Shown piece after piece: positions 1 through 7,651 of a DNA stretch of 64,000 nt. Each line of letters begins with the position of its first letter. Positions within the stretch are counted from its first letter, which is position 1. This DNA comes from Streptomyces sp. NBC_01428 (GTDB lineage: Bacteria > Actinomycetota > Actinomycetes > Streptomycetales > Streptomycetaceae): contig NZ_CP109499.1 in NCBI RefSeq assembly GCF_036231965.1, positions 5,394,001 to 5,458,000 of the forward strand. Direction: 5' to 3'. The position numbers and the translations under genes are program-made. The notes under the pieces were generated by a model. It searched no databases. It worked only from the letters and a program-made list of their open reading frames with translations, and was not told the origin of the DNA.

Positions 1-1
1 C

Positions 2-293
2 GTCGGCGCCAGCAAGCCGTACGACCTACACCTGACGCGAGGGGACGAGAAGCTTCACGTAGAGGTGAAGGGGACCACGTCCGATGGCAGCCAGGTCATC
101 CTGACGCGGGCCGAGGTCGACTGGCAGCGCAGATTTGCGCCGAACAACGCCCTCGTGATCGTCCACTCCATCGAACTGGATCGCACCGATGAACCTGTGA
201 CTGCGAGCGGTGGAATCCTCCACTGCACCGCCGTGGACCATCGAGGAGAAAACCTTGACCGTCATCTCTTACATCCACCGAACCGGACTGTGA
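2..293 (+). pseudogene. DUF3883-type (EVKGT) nuclease-like protein, C-terminal part, frameshifted
   Basis: Only the C-terminal end of this gene lies in the window. Reading from base 2 gives a segment with YDLHL, then HVEVKGTTSDG, then LTRAEVDW. The E-V-K-G-T core is the hallmark of DUF3883, a PD-(D/E)xK-like domain found in many bacterial conflict proteins. This frame continues to about base 210. The expected C-terminal strand (W-T-I-E-E-K-T-L-T-V-I-S-Y, stop at 291-293) then appears one frame over, because a stop at 198-200 closes that frame upstream. The switch must fall at about 201-216, so one base is extra or two are missing. It is either a real mutation or a sequencing error. The gene sits 5' of the XRE-GHKL gene on the same strand. 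Confidence 0.6.
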
Positions 294-840
294 GGCGGTC
301 GGAGAGCGACTTCCTCCCCAGGTGTTCCCCGCCAGAGGGCTGCCCACGGAACTTCGCAGCTCGTAGGCGGTCCACGGAGCCCTGTGTAAGTCTGCCCATG
401 GGTGGGGTGGCTGTGTACGGCTAGGACGAGCACGGGCGTGGTTGCCGCCCCGGTTTCCCGGGTCGGCAACCACGTCTGGTGGCCGGACGCACCCCAAATG
501 CGTTCTGGCCGGGGACCCAATACCTGTGATGTCCGAGTGTGGGAACCACGGCCACTCTGACCTACTGACCACGGCCCTTGCAACGGCAAGTCCGGACGAG
601 GCTGGAACAACCAGCGGCGCAGATCGACGCTCTGGCTCGGGAAGGGTTCTGACTGTTGCTTTAGGGACTACTCGGTTGCGCTGGACAGCGTTGGAACAAA
701 ATCCGGAACGTCGCCATCCGGTGGATTCCGGGCTAGATGCTGGGACACCATCAACTGCGTGCCGCGCCGTAGAGCCCCAAACTCCCGGCCGTACAAGACG
801 TGCATGTCCGAGTGGAATGAAACCGTGGAAAGGTTCCGAC
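294..840. other. Gene-poor stretch with a hairpin and a short direct repeat
   Basis: I see no convincing gene between the DUF3883 remnant and the small membrane ORF. The open frames here lack a ribosome-binding site and any recognisable domain. A 10-bp stem (438-447 with 464-473, GTGGTTGCCG and its complement) with a C/G-rich inner part could terminate the upstream gene. The 11-mer ATGTCCGAGTG occurs at 529-539 and again at 804-814. The sequence has lower G+C than the core genes further right. Confidence 0.4.
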
Positions 841-1026
841 ATGACCGAGACTGTTACCTGCATCGCCCCCTGTGCCCTCGTCGTCGTGATTTACGTGCTC
901 GTCGTCGTGCTTCACACCGCCGACACGGGGCTTCGGTCGATGTGGCTCATGGTCCGCGACGACCTGGCCGCACTGACCAGTCTGGCGGCTCCGTTCATCC
1001 CCCAGGCCAGCCACGGCCAGTGCTGA
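841..1026 (+). CDS. Possible small single-span membrane protein
   Basis: This 61-codon frame starts with ATG 8 bases after GGAAAGG, a good ribosome-binding site. It encodes MTETVTCIAPC, a run of about 16 hydrophobic residues rich in V and L (residues 8-25), then a polar and mildly hydrophobic tail ending H-G-Q-C. The stop lies 4 bases before the start of the XRE-GHKL gene, so the two could be co-transcribed. I do not recognise a family. The membrane segment, ribosome-binding site and tight spacing favour a real gene, but its short length means it could be chance. Confidence 0.4.
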   Translation: MTETVTCIAPCALVVVIYVLVVVLHTADTGLRSMWLMVRDDLAALTSLAAPFIPQASHGQC

Positions 1027-1030
1027 TCGA

Positions 1031-2965
1031 GTGCTCCTGATGGGCCGTCGTGAGCAGATAACTCCAGCGCACGTCCCAGAGATGGAGGAGGTGGCGCAAC
1101 TGCTGCAGCAGGCGCGCCGCCTCGCTCGTCTCTCCTTCCGTCAGCTGGAGGAAATGACAGGGGTCGCCAGTTCGAGCCTGAACCGGGCTGCGAAGGGGCA
1201 TCGCACATCCTGGGAAGTCGTTGAAGCGTTCGCGCACGGCTGCGGGGCCGACCCGGAGGAAGCTCTTGCCGCATGGCAGCGAGCACAGCCCGTCCGCCGC
1301 GAACTCGCAGCAAAGCCGCAGCCACAGAACATCAATACTTTCGGCGACTTGGTCTGGGCGATGCGGGTATTGCGTGCCCGCCACTCCAAGCCGCCGACCC
1401 TGAGAGAGGTCGAAAGTGCCGGATCTGGTCTGATGCCACGGTCCACCCTCAGCTCGCTTCTTGGTAGCGCCCCGCCGCGCCGGGTCCGCAAAGACCTGCT
1501 GCTTGCCTACATGCGGGCAATGGGTGAGACCGTGGACCAGGTAGAGCAGTGGGGAGCTGCGTGGGAGCGAGCAAACGCCAACTATGTGGCCAACCCACCT
1601 GTACCTGTCCGCATGATGGTGTCGCCTGCGCTCCTATCGCAACTGGCTGATCCGGAGCTGCCTCGCTGGAACTGCGTCGCCGCGCTAGTTGATCAGGCCT
1701 CCGCCGGCAGGCGTGATGGTCGGTCAAAACCAATTCGAGTGTCCCTCGCATTGGAGGCTCCATCTGACGCTGGAGGACGCCCCAGTTTGCGCGTCTCCGA
1801 TGACGGCCCGGGTCTGGATGCGGATAGCCTCCTACAGAGGCTGAGTGATGGCTGGACCACCAGTACTCGCGGTCGTAACCGTGCCTTCGGTGTCAGCTTC
1901 AATATCGCCACCATGCGACTCGGAACGCTCATCACTATCCGTACAGCCCAGGCGGAAATGCGTCGATGGGCAGTGCTTAAGCTCGACCTGCGAGCGCTGG
2001 TCCGTTCTCCTGAGTCTGACTGGATAACCTTGGCGAGTGAGCGAAAGGCTAAGTCCAGTGATCACGGTACCCACATCGCCATCGATGGTCTGCGTGAGAG
2101 CTGGAGCGACGACGCTTGGCAGCAACTCCGCATTAGGCTAGGCGACCTCTATAGCTATCCGCTTCGTGAAGGACAGATAGAGATCACCATGAACGGCCGT
2201 AAGGTCAGGCCACGTATGCCTTGCGTTTGGGGGGAGCATCGTTCGGTCACGCGTTACGGCAGCGACATCAGCGCGGTGCAACGAATTGACAGCCCGCAGC
2301 GAACTGTGCACGAGTGCTTGGATTGCGGGCACAGGGGCGTCACCAGCGACGTGTGCGTGGTGTGCGGAGGGGGTGATCTACGCCCGATGACCGCCCACAT
2401 CTGGGGCTGGGTGGGTGTACAGCGGTACCTTGATCGGATCGACTATGGGCTCGACTTCTACCGTAACGGTAGAAAGATTCTTACCCGGGACAAGAAGATC
2501 TTTGAATGGCACGACGACGACACCGGAAAAAGCGAGTTGGAGTACCCGATTGAACTCGGTCACCGTGGTGGCCGGATCGTCGGTGAAGTTCACTGTGACC
2601 ACCTACGCGTCACCCCCACCATGGATGCATTCGCTCATGATCCGGCCGCATGGCGCGCGGTCGTAGAGGCAGTCCGTGGCACTGGCCCTCTCCGTCCTCG
2701 ATATCGCGAAATGCTTGGATACGGGGTGCCTAACACCAGCCCGCTTGGGACGATTTTCAGTGCCTTCCGCAGAGTCGATCCCGGACTGAGATGCCTCATT
2801 CCAGGCGATGGGCTAAGGGCAATTCATGAAGAAGCACGGAGGTGGGCTGAGCAGTTCCACAAGGGTGACCCGAGGTACCAGAGTGACGACGTCTGGTACG
2901 AGGCTGTGCTCCACCACGAAGGGCTGGGTAGTGCCCGTCAGCTTCCCCCAGATGTCCCCCGCTGA
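1031..2965 (+). CDS. XRE-XRE-GHKL (MORC/Hsp90-like) ATPase with zinc ribbon
   Basis: A 644-residue multidomain protein. Residues about 20-85 (LSFRQLEEMTGVASSSLNRA) and 103-182 (TLREVESA, RSTLSSLL, AAWERA) look like two XRE-type helix-turn-helix segments, as found at the N-termini of many Streptomyces conflict proteins. Residues about 200-370 form a GHKL ATPase: DDGPGLD at 257-263 (G1), AFGVSFNIATMRLG at 285-298 (G2) and HGTHIAI at 345-351. The N-box reads ALVDQAS at 218-224, where MORC/MutL relatives usually have E-L-x-D-N, so the catalytic Glu and Mg-binding Asn look replaced by Ala218 and Gln222. A C-x2-C...C-x2-C zinc ribbon follows near residues 429-445. Counted rows are 55-60% G+C, unlike the genes to the right. 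An alternative start is the ATG at 1040. Role inferred: regulated conflict or defence protein; partners may lie to the left. Confidence 0.75.
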   Translation: MLLMGRREQITPAHVPEMEEVAQLLQQARRLARLSFRQLEEMTGVASSSLNRAAKGHRTSWEVVEAFAHGCGADPEEALAAWQRAQPVRRELAAKPQPQNINTFGDLVWAMRVLRARHSKPPTLREVESAGSGLMPRSTLSSLLGSAPPRRVRKDLLLAYMRAMGETVDQVEQWGAAWERANANYVANPPVPVRMMVSPALLSQLADPELPRWNCVAALVDQASAGRRDGRSKPIRVSLALEAPSDAGGRPSLRVSDDGPGLDADSLLQRLSDGWTTSTRGRNRAFGVSFNIATMRLGTLITIRTAQAEMRRWAVLKLDLRALVRSPESDWITLASERKAKSSDHGTHIAIDGLRESWSDDAWQQLRIRLGDLYSYPLREGQIEITMNGRKVRPRMPCVWGEHRSVTRYGSDISAVQRIDSPQRTVHECLDCGHRGVTSDVCVVCGGGDLRPMTAHIWGWVGVQRYLDRIDYGLDFYRNGRKILTRDKKIFEWHDDDTGKSELEYPIELGHRGGRIVGEVHCDHLRVTPTMDAFAHDPAAWRAVVEAVRGTGPLRPRYREMLGYGVPNTSPLGTIFSAFRRVDPGLRCLIPGDGLRAIHEEARRWAEQFHKGDPRYQSDDVWYEAVLHHEGLGSARQLPPDVPR

Positions 2966-3100
2966 CCACGCCGTTGAAGAAACTCCCCGGTGAGGCGGTT
3001 CCGGCAGTGCCCACTGTAAATCTGCCGACAGGCCCTGAGCTGGGCCGTCCTCGGGCCGTGCGACGAGGGCCAGTAACGGCCGCCAGCGACCAACAACGAC

Positions 3101-3133
3101 CGAAGGGGCCCGGCTGAGTGCCGGGCCCCTTCG
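3101..3133. terminator. Bidirectional terminator hairpin
   Basis: A perfect 14-bp inverted repeat (3101-3114 with 3120-3133) surrounds a 5-base loop and is followed by TTTC on the plus strand. It lies between the convergent XRE-GHKL and pmt genes and can serve both. It also marks the boundary between the lower-G+C island and the core genes. Confidence 0.8.
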
Positions 3134-3147
3134 TTTCATCTGTGCAG

Positions 3148-4887
3148 CTAGACCCACGTATCCAGCCACATCCGCGATCTCCACTGATCGATGGGGATCG
3201 CGGTGCCCGTGTACAGGGGCCAGAAGTAGATGAAGTTCCAGGCGATCAGGAGGACCAGGACGCCTGCCGCCGCCGCGCCGACCGTGCGGCGGCGTTCCGT
3301 CGCGCCCGGTGGGCCGAGGATCGCGCCGATCATCATCGTGACGGCCAGGCAGAGGAACGGCACGAAGACGACGGCGTAGAAGAAGAAGATCGTGCGCTCC
3401 TGGTACAGGAACCAGGGGAGGTACCCGGCGGCGACGCCGCAGGCGATCGCGCCCGCGCGCCAGTCGCGACGGAACGCCCAGCGCCACAGCACGTAGAGGA
3501 TCGCGAAGCAGGCCGCCCACCACAGCAGGGGCGTGCCGAGGGCCAGCACCTCGCGGGCGCACTTGTCGCCCGCGTCGGAGGGGCAGCCGTCCTTGCCGGG
3601 CAGCGGGGACTCGTAGAAGTACGAGACCGGGCGGCCGAGGACGAGCCAGCTCCACGGGTTGGACTGGTAGGTGTGCGGCGAGGAGAGGCCGACGTGGAAC
3701 TTGTAGACCTCGTGCTCGTAGTGCCACAGGCTGCGCACCCAGTCGGGCAGGAACGTCCAGGTGCCGCCCCTGCCGTCCGTCGCCGCCCAGTTGCGGAAGT
3801 AGCCGCCGCTGCCGTCGGTCGGCGACAGGATCCAGCCGGTCCAGGAGATCAGGTACACCGCGACCGCGACCGGGACCGTGGCGAGGAAGGTGATGCCGGT
3901 GTCGTGCTTGAGCGCCGCCGTGTACGGGTGGCGGGCGCCGGCGACCCGGCGCGAACCCACGTCCCACAGGACCGCCATCACGCAGAACGCGGCGAGGACG
4001 TACAGGCCGTTCCACTTCGTGCCGATGGCCAGGCCGAGCATCAGGCCGGCCGTCCAGCGCCAGGGCCGCCAGCCGAGTCGGGTGCTCTCGGCGGCCTCCG
4101 CGTCGGGCCGGACCGTGCCGTCCTCGTCGACGGGCAGCGCCGCCGCCAGCCGGGCCCTCGCCTTGTCCCGGTCGATGACCAGGCAGCCGAAGGCCGCGAG
4201 CACGAAGAACATCAGCACGCCGTCGAGCAGCGAGGTGCGGCTCATCACGAAGTGCAGGCCGTCCACCGCCATGAGCGTGCCCGCGAGACAGCCGAGGAAC
4301 GTCGACCGGAACAGCCGCCGCCCGATCCGGCACAGCAGCAGCACCGACAGCGTGCCGAGCACCGCCGTCATGAAGCGCCAGCCGAAGGGGTTGAACCCGA
4401 ACATCCACTCGCCGAGCCCGATGACGTACTTGCCGACCGGCGGGTGCACGACATAGGCGGCGTCGCTGGGGATCCGGACGTCGCCGTTGCCCTGGAGGAT
4501 CAGGTCGTTGGCGTTCTTGGCCCAGTTCACCTCGTACCCGCGGTGGATCAGGGCCCAGGCGTCCTTGGCGTAGTACGTCTCGTCGAATATCACCGCCTTG
4601 GGGCTGCCCAGATGCCAGAACCGCAGCAGCCCGGCGAACAGGGTCACCAGGAGCGGGCCACCCCACCCCGACCAGCGGTGGAAGCGGTCGGCGACCTCCT
4701 GGCGCAGACCGAGGGCGGCCCAGATCCGCGACCGTGGCTCGGGGTACGGCGGTACGAGCCGGTCGCGCACATCGCTTCGGGGCGGCGCCGTGTAGCCGAA
4801 TCGGCGCAGCCGCCGCTGCCACGACGGCCGCTGATCGTCGGCGGCCTGGCCCTGCCGGGTGTCCGTGGAGGACGCGGTACTGGTCAC
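3148..4887 (-). CDS. pmt: Dolichyl-phosphate-mannose-protein mannosyltransferase
   Basis: Protein O-mannosyltransferase of family GT39, which moves mannose from polyprenyl-phosphate-mannose to Ser/Thr of proteins crossing the membrane. The GTG at 4887 (VTSTASSTDT) gives 579 residues; the open frame runs 52 codons further, but that stretch is Arg-rich and overlaps the divergent rsmI start. After a polar N-terminus of about 75 residues come many membrane spans. The first outer loop carries FDETYYAKDAW near residues 101-111, with the Asp-Glu pair that is catalytic in this family. The C-terminal loop repeats W and Y motifs typical of bacterial Pmt. The gene is divergent from rsmI with about 95 bases between them. 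Confidence 0.93.
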   Translation of the reverse strand: MTSTASSTDTRQGQAADDQRPSWQRRLRRFGYTAPPRSDVRDRLVPPYPEPRSRIWAALGLRQEVADRFHRWSGWGGPLLVTLFAGLLRFWHLGSPKAVIFDETYYAKDAWALIHRGYEVNWAKNANDLILQGNGDVRIPSDAAYVVHPPVGKYVIGLGEWMFGFNPFGWRFMTAVLGTLSVLLLCRIGRRLFRSTFLGCLAGTLMAVDGLHFVMSRTSLLDGVLMFFVLAAFGCLVIDRDKARARLAAALPVDEDGTVRPDAEAAESTRLGWRPWRWTAGLMLGLAIGTKWNGLYVLAAFCVMAVLWDVGSRRVAGARHPYTAALKHDTGITFLATVPVAVAVYLISWTGWILSPTDGSGGYFRNWAATDGRGGTWTFLPDWVRSLWHYEHEVYKFHVGLSSPHTYQSNPWSWLVLGRPVSYFYESPLPGKDGCPSDAGDKCAREVLALGTPLLWWAACFAILYVLWRWAFRRDWRAGAIACGVAAGYLPWFLYQERTIFFFYAVVFVPFLCLAVTMMIGAILGPPGATERRRTVGAAAAGVLVLLIAWNFIYFWPLYTGTAIPIDQWRSRMWLDTWV

Positions 4888-4982
4888 CGCGCCATCGTAG
4901 GGAACGCGTCTGTGGGAGTCCCGCGCCCGGGCCCTTCCGGCCGGATGAGCTTGTCGGACGGTACCCCTGCGAGGATGGGAGC

Positions 4983-5840
4983 GTGACAGGAATCCTTGTG
5001 TTGGCAGGCACCCCCATCGGCGACATCTCGGACGCGCCGCCACGGCTCGCCGCGGAACTGGCCGGAGCCGATGTCGTCGCCGCCGAGGACACCCGCAGGC
5101 TGCGCCGGCTCACCCAGGCGCTCGGCGTCCAGACGACCGGCCGGGTCGTCTCCTACTTCGAGGGGAACGAGGCCGCCCGGACCCCGGAGCTCGTCGAGGC
5201 GCTGGCCGGCGGGGCGCGGGTGCTGCTGGTGACCGACGCCGGGATGCCGTCCGTGTCGGACCCCGGCTACCGGCTCGTGGCCGCCGCGGTCGAGAAGGAC
5301 ATCAAGGTCACCGCCGTACCGGGCCCCTCCGCCGTGCTCACCGCGCTGGCCCTGTCCGGGCTGCCCGTCGACCGGTTCTGCTTCGAGGGCTTCCTGCCGA
5401 GGAAGGCCGGAGAGCGGCTCTCCCGGCTCCGGGAGGTCGCCGAGGAACGCCGGACGCTGGTCTACTTCGAGGCCCCGCACCGCCTCGACGACACCCTCGC
5501 CGCGATGGCCGAGGTCCTCGGCACGCAGCGCCGCGCCGCCGTCTGCCGCGAGCTGACCAAGACGTACGAGGAGATCAAGCGCGGCCCGCTGGGCGAGCTG
5601 GCCGCCTGGGCGGCCGAGGGGGTCCGCGGCGAGATCACCGTGGTCGTCGAGGGCGCCCCCGACAAGGGCGCCGAGGAACTCGACGCCGCCGAGCTGGTGC
5701 GCAGGGTGCAGGTGCGCGAGGAGGCGGGGGAGCGCCGCAAGGAGGCGATCGCCGCCGTCGCCGCGGAGGCCGGAATTCCCAAACGTGACGTCTTTGATGC
5801 CGTCGTCGCGGCAAAGAACGCCGCCCGAACCACCCCATAG
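4983..5840 (+). CDS. rsmI: 16S rRNA (cytidine1402-2'-O)-methyltransferase RsmI
   Basis: A 285-residue member of the tetrapyrrole-methylase fold family that 2'-O-methylates C1402 of 16S rRNA using SAM. The start is the GTG at 4983 (MTGILVLAGTPIGD), since the family begins right before the L-x-x-x-x-T-P-I-G-D motif. AEDTRRL, VTDAGMPSVSDPG, VPGPSA and YFEAPHRL are all in the expected order. The C-terminal 50 residues (EEAGERRKEAIAAVAAE, KRDVFDAVV) form the usual RsmI helical tail. Length is normal for the family. Confidence 0.95.
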   Translation: MTGILVLAGTPIGDISDAPPRLAAELAGADVVAAEDTRRLRRLTQALGVQTTGRVVSYFEGNEAARTPELVEALAGGARVLLVTDAGMPSVSDPGYRLVAAAVEKDIKVTAVPGPSAVLTALALSGLPVDRFCFEGFLPRKAGERLSRLREVAEERRTLVYFEAPHRLDDTLAAMAEVLGTQRRAAVCRELTKTYEEIKRGPLGELAAWAAEGVRGEITVVVEGAPDKGAEELDAAELVRRVQVREEAGERRKEAIAAVAAEAGIPKRDVFDAVVAAKNAARTTP

Positions 5841-6081
5841 AAGGGCAAAGGGCCGGCTTCAAAGGCAAAGCTCAGGCCGCGTAGCGGGGCCGTTCCGACA
5901 AGGAACGGCCAAGACGGCTCCAACAGTCGACAGGGCGGATGCGTTCGCGCCGGGAGAAGCGTCCACTGGATGAAGGGACGCACCCGTCCCTCGCCTGCGG
6001 CGCATCGGCGGACTCCAGGGGGAAATCCCGTCGATGGAGGTGCCGGAGGTGCTTGTCCAGCGGACAAGAGGAGCAGTCGGA

Positions 6082-6546
6082 ATGAGTGAGACCACAGGAC
6101 GGACCGGCGGCGTCGCCGCGGGTCGGGTCACCGAACAGACCGGGCATCGCAGTGCGGCGACGGCCGTTGTCCACGAATCGTATTCCTTCGCCTGCATGCG
6201 CTGCGGGCACGGCTGGGAGCAGTCCTACGCGATCGAGCACCACCACGACGGGGACGGCACCGAGTTCGTGACGTACGTGGCGGACGGCCGGACCGTGCCG
6301 TCGCCGCTCAGCCGCCCTTCCTGCCTGAACTGCGACAGCCACGTGGTGCGCATCATGCGCGCCGGCCAGGTGTCCTCCGTCCTCGATTCCCTGCACTCCG
6401 TGACCAAGCCCCGACCGGTGCCGCGGCGACCCGCCGAGGGTGCGGAAGGGGCCGCTCCGGGCGACTCCTCCGAGACGCCGAAGGAACCGCACCACTGGCA
6501 CCTGTCGGACCTGCTGCACCCGTTCCAGCACCGCAAGGCCGGCTGA
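6082..6546 (+). CDS. Conserved actinobacterial zinc-ribbon protein, function unknown
   Basis: A 154-residue protein starting at ATG 6082, preceded by GAGGAG at 6068-6073. Two CxxC knuckles (CMRCGHGWEQSY and CLNCDSHVV) make a probable zinc ribbon across about 60 residues. The tail is Pro/Glu-rich and ends HHWHLSDLLHPFQHRKAG. I recognise no enzymatic motif. An in-frame start 16 codons upstream exists but lacks a ribosome-binding site. It lies between rsmI and a TatD gene on the same strand with its own gaps of 241 and 67 bases, so it may have its own promoter. Confidence 0.75.
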   Translation: MSETTGRTGGVAAGRVTEQTGHRSAATAVVHESYSFACMRCGHGWEQSYAIEHHHDGDGTEFVTYVADGRTVPSPLSRPSCLNCDSHVVRIMRAGQVSSVLDSLHSVTKPRPVPRRPAEGAEGAAPGDSSETPKEPHHWHLSDLLHPFQHRKAG

Positions 6547-6613
6547 TCCCGCAGACCCGGGCGGCGACGGCCGCGACGTGAAGGACGGCATGCCCCCTTC
6601 GTAGGATCGGGGT

Positions 6614-7504
6614 ATGCCTTCCTCCGTGTCCGACGCCAAGGACAAGAACGCCGCGCCCCCGCTCCCCGAGCCCCTGCGCGTCCCGGTCGCCGACTCGCAC
6701 ACCCACCTCGACATGCAGTCCGGCACGGTCGAGGAGGCCCTCGCCAAGGCCGCGTCGGTCGGCGTCACGACCGTCGTCCAGGTCGGCTGCGACCTGAACG
6801 GCTCCCGCTGGGCGGCCGAGACGGCGGCCGCGTACGACGCCGTCCACGCCACCGTCGCCCTGCATCCCAACGAGGCGCCCCGGATCGTCCATGGCGATCC
6901 CGACGGCTGGTCCCGGCAGGGCGCCCGCCAGCCGGGCGGCGACGCCGCGCTGGACGAGGCGCTCGCGGAGATCGACCGCCTCGCGGCCCTCCCGCAGGTC
7001 AAGGGCGTCGGCGAGACCGGCCTCGACAACTTCCGCACCGGCCCCGAGGGCAAGGCCGCCCAGGAGCGCTCCTTCCGCGCCCACATCGAGATCGCCAAAC
7101 GGCACGGCAAGGCCCTGGTCATCCACGACCGCGACGCCCACGCCGACGTGCTGCGCATCCTCAAGGAGGAGGGCGCCCCCGAGCGGACCGTCTTCCACTG
7201 CTACTCCGGCGACGCCGCGATGGCCGAGGTCTGCGCCCGCGCCGGCTACTTCCTGTCCTTCGCCGGGAACATGACCTTCAAGAACGCCCAGCCGCTGCGC
7301 GACGCGCTCGCCGTGGCCCCGCTCGACCTCGTCCTCGTCGAGACGGACGCGCCCTTCCTGACCCCCGCGCCGTACCGCGGACGGCCCAACGCTCCGTATC
7401 TCGTTCCGGTCACGGTGCGCGCCATGGCCGCGGTGCGCGGGATCGACGAGGACACCCTCGCGACCTCCCTCTCCGCCAACACCGCGCGCGCGTTCGATTA
7501 CTGA
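6614..7504 (+). CDS. TatD family metal-dependent hydrolase (DNase)
   Basis: A 296-residue TIM-barrel metallohydrolase. The N-terminal metal motif is DSHTHLD, followed by GVGETGLDNF (usually GEIGLDYY), VIHDRDAHADVL, FHCYSGD and VETDAPFLTP, which together carry the His, Glu and Asp ligands of TatD enzymes. Family members are Mg-dependent 3'-5' DNases. The first about 25 residues are a charged extension before the barrel. Its position next to rsmI and the rpf gene is a usual Streptomyces order. TatD-type is secure; the exact substrate is not. Confidence 0.92.
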   Translation: MPSSVSDAKDKNAAPPLPEPLRVPVADSHTHLDMQSGTVEEALAKAASVGVTTVVQVGCDLNGSRWAAETAAAYDAVHATVALHPNEAPRIVHGDPDGWSRQGARQPGGDAALDEALAEIDRLAALPQVKGVGETGLDNFRTGPEGKAAQERSFRAHIEIAKRHGKALVIHDRDAHADVLRILKEEGAPERTVFHCYSGDAAMAEVCARAGYFLSFAGNMTFKNAQPLRDALAVAPLDLVLVETDAPFLTPAPYRGRPNAPYLVPVTVRAMAAVRGIDEDTLATSLSANTARAFDY

Positions 7505-7651
7505 TCGATAACGGCTCCGGGGGTTTTCCCTGGTCGGACGCCCGTCTCCGGCGGGGGAGTGTCGCGACACAGCGTAGCCGCGTTGCTTGGGAGAGTGACG
7601 ACCGCTCCGCTAGGTTCTGGTCGCCCGATCCGGACCCTGGAGCGTGTCGTC

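Noticed and set aside
442..1026. 194-residue rightward open frame in the left gap
   Set aside because: Only its last 61 codons have a ribosome-binding site and a membrane span; the rest lacks any signal.
807..1040. Alternative small ORF beginning MSEWNETVERFRHDR
   Set aside because: The rest of it is Arg/His/Pro-rich and it overlaps the better membrane ORF; no ribosome-binding site was seen.
1031..2965. TTA (bldA-dependent) leucine codons in the accessory gene
   Set aside because: I found none in frame on reading through; the few TTA triplets are out of frame.
7505..7651. c-di-AMP (ydaO) riboswitch upstream of the rpf gene
   Set aside because: Known for some Streptomyces rpf genes, but this gap is only 147 bases and I could not see the conserved core.
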